A stretch of 26,398 bases of DNA from Treponema sp. UBA6988 (GTDB taxonomy: Bacteria > Spirochaetota > Spirochaetia > Treponematales > Treponemataceae), in contig DJYC01000062.1 of the NCBI GenBank assembly GCA_002448445.1, forward strand, positions 1 through 26,398, given 5' to 3'. A program made the translations under genes and the position numbers. Positions 5,584-13,946 of this stretch are shown piece after piece. Numbering within the stretch: the stretch's first letter is position 1; each line of letters starts with the position of its first letter. Under the pieces are notes generated by a model, which searched no databases, was not told where the DNA came from, and saw only the letters and a program-made list of their open reading frames with translations.

Positions 5584-7881
5584 TTATTTTGAGCCCTTGC
5601 CTGATTTTGCCGGTTTTACCTGTTTTTTTACAGTGGATGCCTTTTTCGCAGGAGACGGCTTTTTTGCCGGGGAAGCTTTCTTTACAGAGAAAGTTTCCTT
5701 TTCCGCAGAAGCCATGCCCGCTCTTTCTTTTGCGGATTTCCTTGCTGCGCCTGCATTTCCTTTTGTTCCCCCTTCATTTTTCTGCTTTCGGGGCGTTTTT
5801 TCCGCTAAGGTCCTCTTTTTGCTTTGGGATTCAGTGCTTTTGACGGAGCTTTTAGCCGCATTCCGCCTGCTGCCGGATGTTTTTTCCGCTGTGCCTTCGC
5901 CTTTTGCCCTTTTTACGGATTTTGCCTCCGTCTTTGAAAGCATTGCAAGCCTTTCCGCCGGATTTTCAGCACTGTATTCAGCTGTATGCCTAGGATGCTC
6001 TGGTTTTTCACCGCCAGCCTCAAATTCATGCTGGATGCAGCCTGCCTTTTCCCCTCCAAAATTCACGTAAAGTATGCAAAGTGCAAGCATCAGTGCAAGG
6101 AAAATCAGTATGGAGTGAACAAGAATGTCGCCGTATTTTGAATAGATTGTGGCTTTGTGCCTGTAAATCGGTACCTGTATGCCCATTGCGTCTTCCTTAA
6201 AAAGCGGAAGGTCTTTAAGAATGCGTCCTGCGGGGTCTACAAGAACTGAGTATCCGGAATTTGCACAGCGGAGCAGGGTGGTCCTGTATTCGATTGCAAG
6301 GTAGCTTGCCACGATGAAATGCTGGTATTCTGCGGATTCCATGCGCGACCAGGAATCGTTTGTTATATTGATGAAAATTTCGCTTCCCATGTTGAACAGT
6401 GGGCGGCAGACGTCTGTGAATGCGTCCTCAAAGCAGATTGGGGTGGTAAAAGAGACGAATTCCTGAGGGTTTTTGCCCAGAGTCCGTATGTATTTTTCCG
6501 TTGCCTCGGGATTGAAGTTTCCGCCCTCGTCCAGGGAGATGTAGGAATATGGCTCCATGTTGAATTCAATTGGCTCGCTCCAGTTTTCTACTGAATTGAG
6601 CGGTATTGTGAACAGTGTGAATTCAGCCCCCCTTGTAAGTGAGCCGGGAAGCTTAACAAGGTCCTCCGTAATAAAGCGCATCAGTGGGTTTTCTGCATAG
6701 GGAATCTGCTCTGCAAAAGGAACCAGGTGCTTTTTGGAGTAGAAGCCCGAATAGTTTCCGTTGCCGTCAAAAAGAATTGCGCTGTTTGAAAACTTTTTCC
6801 TTGAAGCGTTGAGCTTTGCCCCACCGCCTATTAGGAATGGGGTGTCAAGCCTTGCAATAAAGTCGCACAGGCTTTCTTCCTCCGGGAATACCTTGTAGAA
6901 GTTCCTTCCTGCGGGGAATGAATGGTCAAGCACCCCCTCGCTCCATACCACAAGGTCAGGCTTTATCCCTTCATCCTTCATCCTGTTGAATTCCCTTTCC
7001 GTAAGCCGCTTTGAGACCGGTATGGAAACCCTGTCACCCGCTTCCCAAGGGTCAATGTTCTGCTGAACGACGATTGTGTTAAGGAATTTTTCAGTTTTCC
7101 TAGGCATGAAATACTGGCCCAGGCCGTAAATCCCGCATGATGCCCAGACAATTGCCGTAAATATGGCTGTCTTCCTGTATGAGTAGGCAAGCTGGGCTTG
7201 GTTCTGCGACTTGTCCAGTATGGAAAGAAGCCTGAGCCCCTCTGCAAAAAGAGCATTTACGAGCGCCCAGATAAAGGTTATCCCCCAAACCCCTGTTATG
7301 TCCGCAATCTGTGTGAATATCTTCCACCTGTAGGCTGCCATAAAAATGGTTCCCCAGGGGTATGCCATGTCTCCCGTAGACTTTAGCCATTCCCAGAAGA
7401 CCCAGATGAAGGTAAAGAACAGAATTCTTCCCGCCACAAGGTACTGCCTTGCAAAGCGCAAGAAACGCCCCGTGAGTACGCTTGTCCTGCCGTATGCCTC
7501 TATGCCAAGGGAGCCTCCCTCTTCCAAGAGACGTGCCTTCCTGCTTTCAGTGAGGCTTACAAGGCCGTGCATGAAGACTCCTGCGCATATTCCACCCTCG
7601 AATGCGGTTCCAATAGCGCTTGCCCCCAGCGTAAAGACCGCGTATCCGTGGAAGTTTGCAAGCCACAAGCTTGAAGTTACGTGGACCGTAAGTATTTGCA
7701 GGGCTGCCACAAGGAAGGACTCAAGATATGATTTTGCCCTAAAAAGAGCGGTGTAGAGCGGAACAAGGCAAAAAAGCGCCAGAAAAGGGGAGCCAAAGCT
7801 GCATAGTTCGTTGGAAATAGCGGCCGCTTCCATGATTCCAGAAAAAATTGCGTAAAAAACTTGTAAAATTATGCAAATCAT
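5584..7881 (-). CDS. lnt: Apolipoprotein N-acyltransferase with a long basic C-terminal tail
   Basis: 765 aa from the ATG at 7881; typical Lnt is ~500 aa. N-terminal membrane segments (to about 260) precede a periplasmic nitrilase-fold domain with the catalytic set E315 (VVWSEG), K383 (YSKKHLVPF), E391 and C483 (PICFED). A last membrane segment follows at about 588-608. Lnt adds the third acyl chain to lipoproteins at the periplasmic face of the inner membrane. Residues 609-765 are a low-complexity tail rich in Lys, Ala, Ser and Glu, ending in repeated SPAKK/ASPAKK units. About 45 extra residues lie between the catalytic Lys and Cys. The start is uncertain: ATG 7881 has no ribosome binding site but lies 6 nt from a -10 box, and an in-frame ATG at 7833 is the alternative. 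Confidence 0.9.
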   Translation of the reverse strand: MICIILQVFYAIFSGIMEAAAISNELCSFGSPFLALFCLVPLYTALFRAKSYLESFLVAALQILTVHVTSSLWLANFHGYAVFTLGASAIGTAFEGGICAGVFMHGLVSLTESRKARLLEEGGSLGIEAYGRTSVLTGRFLRFARQYLVAGRILFFTFIWVFWEWLKSTGDMAYPWGTIFMAAYRWKIFTQIADITGVWGITFIWALVNALFAEGLRLLSILDKSQNQAQLAYSYRKTAIFTAIVWASCGIYGLGQYFMPRKTEKFLNTIVVQQNIDPWEAGDRVSIPVSKRLTEREFNRMKDEGIKPDLVVWSEGVLDHSFPAGRNFYKVFPEEESLCDFIARLDTPFLIGGGAKLNASRKKFSNSAILFDGNGNYSGFYSKKHLVPFAEQIPYAENPLMRFITEDLVKLPGSLTRGAEFTLFTIPLNSVENWSEPIEFNMEPYSYISLDEGGNFNPEATEKYIRTLGKNPQEFVSFTTPICFEDAFTDVCRPLFNMGSEIFINITNDSWSRMESAEYQHFIVASYLAIEYRTTLLRCANSGYSVLVDPAGRILKDLPLFKEDAMGIQVPIYRHKATIYSKYGDILVHSILIFLALMLALCILYVNFGGEKAGCIQHEFEAGGEKPEHPRHTAEYSAENPAERLAMLSKTEAKSVKRAKGEGTAEKTSGSRRNAAKSSVKSTESQSKKRTLAEKTPRKQKNEGGTKGNAGAARKSAKERAGMASAEKETFSVKKASPAKKPSPAKKASTVKKQVKPAKSGKGSK

Positions 7882-7887
7882 TATATT

Positions 7888-7916
7888 ATTCTATTATCTT
7901 GTAAATAAAATGGCAA
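7888..7916 (-). promoter_or_regulatory. Candidate promoter of lnt
   Basis: On the minus strand, TTGCCA (7911-7916) and TAGAAT (7888-7893) are 17 bp apart. Only 6 nt separate the -10 box from the ATG at 7881, so transcription would start at or within the start codon (leaderless), or the true start is the ATG at 7833. Confidence 0.5.
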
Positions 7917-7982
7917 CAGTCAAAGTCTGTTTATCATAATAATGCCCTGTTGCTGAATTATAAAAAATGTCCGGGGATAGTA

Positions 7983-9158
7983 ATGGAACAATTAGTAGAA
8001 GCTCATAAAGATGAATATGGCGAAAAGCCTGACGTAATGGCCTGTGCTCCTGGACGGGTACATCTCCTAGGCGAGCATACGTGGTTTTTTAAGGACAAGA
8101 CACTTTCCATGGCAGTAAACCTTCCAGTTTACATAGGCGTGTCAAAGAGGAGCGACACAAATTTGCGCTTTAACTTTGTTCAGCTAAAGGAAAAGAAGCG
8201 CTCGACCCTTTCCTCCCTAAAGTACAAGAAAGAGGACAAGTGGGCGAATGCGATAAAATCCGTCATCTACGGTTTCGGGGCAAGCGGTTTTGAATGCTCA
8301 GGAATGAACTTTACCGTCTATTCAGAGATACTGCCTTCCGCAGGCTTTGGAATAACGAATGCCGTAAAGATAGCCTCTGCATGGGCAATAAAGGAGCTCC
8401 ACCGCTTCAAGTGCCCACTGGAAGAGATTATGCGCGTCCTGGAGAGGGCAAACATGCAGTTCTACGGCAACGCAGGCTTCAAGGCGGACAACTTTACGGT
8501 AATACATTCAAAGGAAAATTCACTTGTTCTTACGGATTATGCCAAGAACACCTTTGACATAGTGCCATTCAAGTTCAAGGACAAGATTGTAGTTCTTACC
8601 GATGCCCGAGTGCCCAGAATCACCACCTGGAACGAGGAAAGCCTTTTCCAGCCGGAGAACGTCCTTCTTCTAGGAGAGCTGAAGGAGAGGAGGACGAATG
8701 TCTACGGAGGCTGGTATTATGCGGACAACGGCCCAGAGGTGAACGAGGTTCTTTCCGTGGTTAACGAAGACCTGCGCCGCCACCTTGTATGCGTCATGAA
8801 TGAGCACAAGAACATCCTCAAGTGCGAGGCTGCCCTTCGAAAGGAGGATTTTGCCTCTTTTGCCCGTGCTGTAAACCACAGCCACGAGGACATGCGCGAC
8901 CTCTACGACATTTCCTGCCCGGAGATAGACTGGCTCCTAAAGCGCGTGCAGGAGCTTGACGAAAGCCCTGACGACCTCCGCAACCCTGTAAACTGCGGCC
9001 GCATTACAGGCAAGGGGTTCGGACGCTGCACCTATACGATTCTCCGCAAGTGCGACCTCGAGGGCTACAAGGAAAAGCTTGCCGAATACGAGCGCATATT
9101 CAGGTTCAAGCCTGAATTCTACGTGGTAAAGCCGGCAAAGGGTGTGCGTCTTATATGA
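7983..9158 (+). CDS. GHMP-family sugar kinase, galactokinase-like but divergent
   Basis: 391 aa from the ATG at 7983, which has GGGGA 5-6 nt upstream; an upstream in-frame TTG at 7950 lacks one. Galactokinase-type landmarks are GRVHLLGEHT (24-33), a glycine-rich phosphate-loop region PSAGFGITNA (118-127), the catalytic-base region GFKADNF with D169, and the third motif GKGFGRC (343-349). In true GalK the first motif reads GEHTDY, and its Asp binds the sugar; here it is GEHTWF. The PxGxGLSSSA motif is also altered. This is probably an ATP-dependent small-molecule kinase whose substrate may not be galactose. It overlaps surE by 4 nt, and no other galactose genes are nearby. Confidence 0.75.
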   Translation: MEQLVEAHKDEYGEKPDVMACAPGRVHLLGEHTWFFKDKTLSMAVNLPVYIGVSKRSDTNLRFNFVQLKEKKRSTLSSLKYKKEDKWANAIKSVIYGFGASGFECSGMNFTVYSEILPSAGFGITNAVKIASAWAIKELHRFKCPLEEIMRVLERANMQFYGNAGFKADNFTVIHSKENSLVLTDYAKNTFDIVPFKFKDKIVVLTDARVPRITTWNEESLFQPENVLLLGELKERRTNVYGGWYYADNGPEVNEVLSVVNEDLRRHLVCVMNEHKNILKCEAALRKEDFASFARAVNHSHEDMRDLYDISCPEIDWLLKRVQELDESPDDLRNPVNCGRITGKGFGRCTYTILRKCDLEGYKEKLAEYERIFRFKPEFYVVKPAKGVRLI

Positions 9159-9949
9159 AACTGCTTCTTACCAATGATGACGGAATAGATGCCCCCGGAA
9201 TACAGACGCTTGCCTACGTCCTTAGGAGGGAGCATGAAGTGTGGATCGTCGCCCCCCTCCGCAACAAATCTGGAGCCTCTTCATCCTTGAACATGCTGCA
9301 GAACCTTTATCTTGAGCGGCGCTCGGACAAGGATTTTGCGCTTGACGGGACACCCGTGGACTGCGTACTTTCCGCTTTTACAGGCGGATACCTTCCCTCA
9401 AGGCCAGATGCAGTTATTTCCGGCATAAACAGGGGCTACAACCTTGGAACTGATGCAGTTTATTCGGGCACTTGCGGGGCTGCCAGGCAGGCTTCCCTTA
9501 CAGGAATTCCCGGAATTGCCCTGAGCGTTGACAAAAATCCCTTCGAAAGTTCCGGTTCTGCCGCAGATTCTGAATATAATTACGCCTCTTTGGCAGAATT
9601 TGCCCTTAAAAATCTCAAAAACCTTTTAGTCTTGTGCGGAAAAATCCGAAATATAGATGAGGGGATGAACTATGAATATTTTATCAATGTCAATGCCCCT
9701 TCTATAGATTCCTACAAAGGCGTGAAATTTACAAAGCCATGCCGCCGCTTCTATTGTGGAGACCATACGGTTCTTACAAAGGAAGCCGACGGGAAAACTT
9801 ACAGCTGTTTTGTTGGCGGAGAGAATGTCCGTTGTTACGGAGATGAATTTTCCGATGCAAAAGCCGTGGCGGATGGCAATGTTTCAATTTCTGTTCTTTA
9901 TGCGGAACCGGCCGTGAATACGGAATTTTGTAAAAAGACTTTTTGCTAA
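9155..9949 (+). CDS. surE: SurE 5'-nucleotidase/phosphatase
   Basis: 264 aa. The SurE signature is at the N-terminus: LLLTNDDGIDAPGI with metal ligands D8 and D9, then APLRNKSGASSSL, and VISGINRGYNLGTDAVYSGT with the conserved Asn and Gly residues. SurE enzymes dephosphorylate nucleoside 5'/3'-monophosphates and short polyphosphates and are linked to stationary-phase survival. The ATG overlaps the upstream kinase stop (ATGA), so the two are translationally coupled. A 21-nt gap with a TAGGAGAA ribosome binding site leads to the TPR gene. The protein appears complete. Confidence 0.92.
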   Translation: MKLLLTNDDGIDAPGIQTLAYVLRREHEVWIVAPLRNKSGASSSLNMLQNLYLERRSDKDFALDGTPVDCVLSAFTGGYLPSRPDAVISGINRGYNLGTDAVYSGTCGAARQASLTGIPGIALSVDKNPFESSGSAADSEYNYASLAEFALKNLKNLLVLCGKIRNIDEGMNYEYFINVNAPSIDSYKGVKFTKPCRRFYCGDHTVLTKEADGKTYSCFVGGENVRCYGDEFSDAKAVADGNVSISVLYAEPAVNTEFCKKTFC

Positions 9950-9970
9950 GAGTCGTTTTAGGAGAATTTA

Positions 9971-10702
9971 ATGGCTGAACAGGACGCGCTTGAAGAAGGC
10001 ATTTCTCTTTATAACCGCATGAATTATACAGGCGCACTTTCATTCTTCCTCTCTTTGCCACCGGACAGCGGGGCAGATCCGGTTGACCTTGCGTACTACC
10101 TTGGCCTGTGCTATGCAAAGCTCAAACGCTACGACGACGCAATGATTTACCTTGAACAGGTTGTGACTGCTTTTGGCGGTGACTCTGCCACGGAGAACGG
10201 GCAGGGCGGAACTGCAAAAAAAACACCGGAAAACGACAGGCTGCTTCAGTGCCGCTATCTCCTTGCAATCATTTATTCAATGACGGGAAGGCAGCAGCTT
10301 GCAGATTTTGAACTCAACAACCTTATGAAGTCCGGTTACAAGACTGCATCCCTCTATGCCTCTTTCGCCTACAGCGCATGGGAAAAGGGGGACTCTGCAA
10401 CTTGCATAAGCTACTACGAAAAGGCCCTTGCGGCAGACGAAAACAATCCTACGGCACTCAACGGCTTGGGTTACGTGCTTGCCTCACAGAACAAGGACTT
10501 GGCAAAAGCTCTTTCATATTGCAAAAAGGCCCTTTCCCTTGCCCCTGACAGTGCGGCTTGCCTAGACAGCATAGGTTGGGTCTACTACAAGATGGGACTC
10601 TATTCCCAGGCACGGAAGTACCTTGAGCAGGCGAAAAGCAGGGACAGCCAGAACGAAGTAATTTCTAAGCATTTATATGAAGCGGAACAGGTGGATCAAT
10701 GA
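9971..10702 (+). CDS. TPR repeat protein
   Basis: 243 aa with no signal peptide or membrane segment, so probably cytoplasmic. Tetratricopeptide-like repeats begin at about residue 5 (GISLYNRMNYTGALSFF), continue at 35-60 (AYYLGLCYAKLKRYDDAMIYLEQ), and are most regular at 130-235 (SCISYYEKALA-type, ALSYCKKALSLAP, IGWVYYKMGLYSQARKYLEQA). TPRs are protein-docking scaffolds and no catalytic motif is visible. The stop overlaps the next start by 4 nt (ATGA), so it is translationally coupled to the secreted TPR/NHL protein and the two may work together. The specific function is unknown. Confidence 0.8.
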   Translation: MAEQDALEEGISLYNRMNYTGALSFFLSLPPDSGADPVDLAYYLGLCYAKLKRYDDAMIYLEQVVTAFGGDSATENGQGGTAKKTPENDRLLQCRYLLAIIYSMTGRQQLADFELNNLMKSGYKTASLYASFAYSAWEKGDSATCISYYEKALAADENNPTALNGLGYVLASQNKDLAKALSYCKKALSLAPDSAACLDSIGWVYYKMGLYSQARKYLEQAKSRDSQNEVISKHLYEAEQVDQ

Positions 10703-12768
10703 AAAAGTCAGTTTATATTATTTTGCTTGCCGCATTGGCAGGAACAGGTTTTTTGTTTTCACAGACAAGCGAAGGTGGTGCACCAGCATCCAGCAGCAGC
10801 TCTGCTTCAGCAGCATCATCTATTAGCGGATGGGCAGCCGATGAATTCCGCAGGGGGGTGCAAAGCTACTACCGGGGTGCCTACAGCGAGGCAATCCTTG
10901 AATTTGAGCGTGCACTTGATTATATGCCCGGTGAAAACATAATACTCGATTGGCTTGGAAAGGCCTACTACAAGGCAGGAATCGAGGGCGCTGCCCTTCA
11001 GTCATGGAATTCCGCCTTTGAGGCCGGCTACGGAGACATCCTTCTTCAGAACAGGATAGAAATCGTAAGTGACCGCCGCATTACCCAGCAGGACTATGCC
11101 TTTGCCGAGCATTACACTGAGGCCGGAAATTTCCCGCGCGTAAACGGAAACGTCCTGCTCTACAGCCAGCCGGTGTCATCCCTTCCCAATGCAGACGGAA
11201 CAATGTGGGTGGTTGCATACGGAACAAATGAACTCCTCCACTATGACGTTAACGGTGTAATAATAAAGAGATGCCGCGGACCGGTAAACGGCTTTGACCG
11301 CCCAATGGACATACTCAGGCTGAACGACGGAAACCTTTTGCTCAGCGAATTTGCAGGCGACAGGCTTTCCCTTCTGGACAAGGACGGAAACTTCATAAAG
11401 TATTATGGAAAGAAAGGCCGTGGAGAAGGTGAACTCATTGGCCCCCAGTACCTCGCCCAGGATTCATTCGGCAACATCTATGTTACGGATTTTGGCAACA
11501 ACCGCGTTGTAGTATTTGACCAGGAAGGAAACGGCCTGCTTCACTTTGGCGGAAAGACAGCAGACTTTGACGGACTCAAGTCCCCCACGGGAATTGCAGT
11601 CGTAAATGACCTCATCTATGTTGCAGACAGCGTAAAGGGCGCAATCTATGAATTTGACCGCTCAGGAAACTTTGTTGGCAACCTTGTTAACGAAAAGTCA
11701 TTTGCCCGCCCCGAGACAATGAGGAACATAGGTTCCTACCTTCTTCTTGCAGACAAAAACCGTATAGTTACGATAGACAGTTCGTCGGGGGCCGTGTGCG
11801 AAAATGCCACAACAGGAAAGCCCGGTGCATTGACAAGCGCAGTGCCCGACCGCAACGGCAACCTTATAGTTACGGACTTTAAGGCCAACGACATCTATGT
11901 AATGTCCAAGGTGTCAGAGTTGGTCGGCGGATATTTTGTCCAGATTGAGCGCGTCGTATCGGACAAATACCCACAGGTAACTGTAGAAGTCCGCGTAGAA
12001 AACCGCAAGAGGCAGCCGGTTGTAGGCCTTAACGAAAACAACTTTTTTATTACGGAAAACAAGAGACCCGTTTCAGAAATGAAGCTTGCAGGCTCTGCCA
12101 ACAATAATGAATTTGCAGACTTTACAATTCTTATAGACCGTTCCCTCGAGATGCAGGCCTATGCGGAGCAGGTTGACTCTGCCGTGCGTGAGCTTGCCGC
12201 AGCAATGAACGGACAGGGCAAGATTCAGATAGTTTCAGTAGGTTCAGTTCCTGTTACGGAGTTTACTGGCTCACCAGATGCTCTTAACACTTTCTCCGTT
12301 ACAGCCCTCAAGAATCCCTATTCTGACGTTGCAGCGCTTGACCTTGGAGTGCGCCTTGCCGCAAACGACCTGATTAATGCGGAAAAGAAGAGGGGGATAA
12401 TCTATATTACGGCAGGCAGCGTAACCCCAGAGTCATTCAGCAAGTATAGCCTTTCGGACCTCACGACCTATATGAACAACAATTCAATTTCCTTCTCAAC
12501 GGTTCTTGTTGCACAGAATCCAGCAGGGGAAGAGGTTGAGTTCATTACCCAGAATACAACGGGAACAAGCTATTATGTGTACAGGCCGGAAGGTCTTGAG
12601 CCTGTAATCAAGGATGCAATTAACCTGCCGTCAGGTTTGTATCAGCTTACCTATACGTCGGTCTCGTCATCTGAATACGGAAAGAAGTACATTCCTCTGG
12701 AAGTAGAGACATACCTTCTTAACCATTCAGGAAAAGACGAAAGCGGCTACTTTGCTCCTTTGGAATAA
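10699..12768 (+). CDS. Secreted TPR / NHL beta-propeller / VWA-like protein
   Basis: 689 aa. The N-terminus is a signal peptide (MKKSVYIILLAALAGTGFLF then SQ), followed by a Ser/Ala-rich linker (24-43), a TPR pair (49-110), an NHL-like beta-propeller (about 165-405, with units such as NIYVTDFGNNRVVVFD and DLIYVADSVKGAIYEFD), and a VWA-like domain (about 473-660) beginning FTILIDRSLEMQ. The metal-site motif is DRSLE rather than DxSxS, so metal binding may be weakened. Probably a periplasmic or surface scaffold in the envelope; its role is unknown. It ends convergently with dinB and overlaps it by 22 nt, leaving no room for a conventional terminator between them. Confidence 0.8.
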   Translation: MKKSVYIILLAALAGTGFLFSQTSEGGAPASSSSSASAASSISGWAADEFRRGVQSYYRGAYSEAILEFERALDYMPGENIILDWLGKAYYKAGIEGAALQSWNSAFEAGYGDILLQNRIEIVSDRRITQQDYAFAEHYTEAGNFPRVNGNVLLYSQPVSSLPNADGTMWVVAYGTNELLHYDVNGVIIKRCRGPVNGFDRPMDILRLNDGNLLLSEFAGDRLSLLDKDGNFIKYYGKKGRGEGELIGPQYLAQDSFGNIYVTDFGNNRVVVFDQEGNGLLHFGGKTADFDGLKSPTGIAVVNDLIYVADSVKGAIYEFDRSGNFVGNLVNEKSFARPETMRNIGSYLLLADKNRIVTIDSSSGAVCENATTGKPGALTSAVPDRNGNLIVTDFKANDIYVMSKVSELVGGYFVQIERVVSDKYPQVTVEVRVENRKRQPVVGLNENNFFITENKRPVSEMKLAGSANNNEFADFTILIDRSLEMQAYAEQVDSAVRELAAAMNGQGKIQIVSVGSVPVTEFTGSPDALNTFSVTALKNPYSDVAALDLGVRLAANDLINAEKKRGIIYITAGSVTPESFSKYSLSDLTTYMNNNSISFSTVLVAQNPAGEEVEFITQNTTGTSYYVYRPEGLEPVIKDAINLPSGLYQLTYTSVSSSEYGKKYIPLEVETYLLNHSGKDESGYFAPLE

Positions 12769-13943
12769 AGCCGGGCTTTTCGCACTTTTAGTTCCGGGTG
12801 TTTGTCTTCCATGGCGAAAATGGCTTCTTCAACCTTTGCTTTTTTTTCGTCAGTGGAGGCAAACAGGCTTCCCTGAATCGGTATGCTCTTGTCCTCAACA
12901 TTTTGGCATGCAACTCCCAAGAGCCTTATTCCCTGTCCTGCATTCCATTTTTTTGAAAAGAGCGTCTTGCACCTTTCATACATGTCGTCAGCATTGCTTA
13001 CTGGAAATTCGGATGTCTGCTGAACAGAAACAGTGGTAAAATCCTCATACCTTATTTTTAGCGCTACGGTTTTACTCCTTACGTGCTCCTTGTGCATCCT
13101 GTAAAGTACGTTCATGCAAAGTTCCATTAGGGCAGTGTCTATAGATGTCCTGTCGGTAAGGTCAAAGTCAAATGTCCTTTCCGAACTTATTGAATGGTTC
13201 TTTGCCTCTCCGCCAAAAATCATATCTCTGTTCCCACGGACTGCATTGTACAAAAAACTCCCTGTTCCCTTTCCGAATATGCTTATAAGAAGGTTTTCTG
13301 TCTTTGAGTGAATGTCTTTTATAGTCCTAAGCCCGGCTGCCTTCAGCCTTTCCTGAGTTTTGCTGCCACAGCCCCAGAGTTTTTCCAACGGAAGCGACAT
13401 CATGAATTCTTCTTCCTTTCCGTCCTCTACAATCGTAAGTCCGTCCGGTTTTTTTAGCCCCGATGCAATTTTTGCAACATACATGGTGCTGGCAATTCCA
13501 ACGCTTACCGTAAGTCCTGTTTTTTCCAGCACTTCCTTTTTTAGCCTTTTTGCAGTTTCCTCCGCGCTGCCAAAAATTCCGGATGTTCCCGTAAGGTCAA
13601 GGAAAGCCTCGTCTATGGACATCTGGGTAACTTCCGGTGAATAATTTTGGAATATATCCATAACTTCCTGTGACTTTTGCTGGTAGCGCTGGTAATTCCC
13701 CCTGACAAAAATTCCCAGGGGGCAAAGCTGGACTGCTCTTGCAAGCGGCATTGCAGAGTGCACCCCGAATTTTCTTGCTTCGTAAGATGCCGTAGAAACA
13801 ACAGCCCTCCTGTCTCCGGGAATTCCCCCAACAATCAAAGGCTTCCCCCTGTATTCGGGATGGTCAAGCTGCTCTACGGAAGCAAAAAAAGCGTCAAGGT
13901 CAACGTGAAAATATACTTTCGGCAGTGGCGAATTTTCTTCCAT
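12747..13943 (-). CDS. dinB: DNA polymerase IV (Y-family translesion polymerase)
   Basis: 398 aa. Catalytic acids are D15 in HVDLDAFFASVEQ and D111/E112 in MSIDEAFLDLTG. The thumb helix-hairpin-helix region follows (LWGCGSKTQERLKAAGL) and then the little-finger domain. A QGSLF motif (357-361) matches the beta-clamp binding consensus. It sits about 37 residues from the end rather than at the very C-terminus. The enzyme extends primers past lesions at the cost of fidelity. It starts 3 nt after the stop of the upstream membrane-protein gene, so it is probably co-transcribed with it. Its 3' end overlaps the NHL/VWA gene. Confidence 0.95.
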   Translation of the reverse strand: MEENSPLPKVYFHVDLDAFFASVEQLDHPEYRGKPLIVGGIPGDRRAVVSTASYEARKFGVHSAMPLARAVQLCPLGIFVRGNYQRYQQKSQEVMDIFQNYSPEVTQMSIDEAFLDLTGTSGIFGSAEETAKRLKKEVLEKTGLTVSVGIASTMYVAKIASGLKKPDGLTIVEDGKEEEFMMSLPLEKLWGCGSKTQERLKAAGLRTIKDIHSKTENLLISIFGKGTGSFLYNAVRGNRDMIFGGEAKNHSISSERTFDFDLTDRTSIDTALMELCMNVLYRMHKEHVRSKTVALKIRYEDFTTVSVQQTSEFPVSNADDMYERCKTLFSKKWNAGQGIRLLGVACQNVEDKSIPIQGSLFASTDEKKAKVEEAIFAMEDKHPELKVRKARLYSKGAK

Positions 13944-13946
13944 CCG

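Noticed and set aside
7920..7982. Plus-strand promoter for the GHMP kinase
   Set aside because: TATAAA (7959-7964) and CATAAT (7935-7940) are present, but neither has an acceptable -35 at 16-18 bp.
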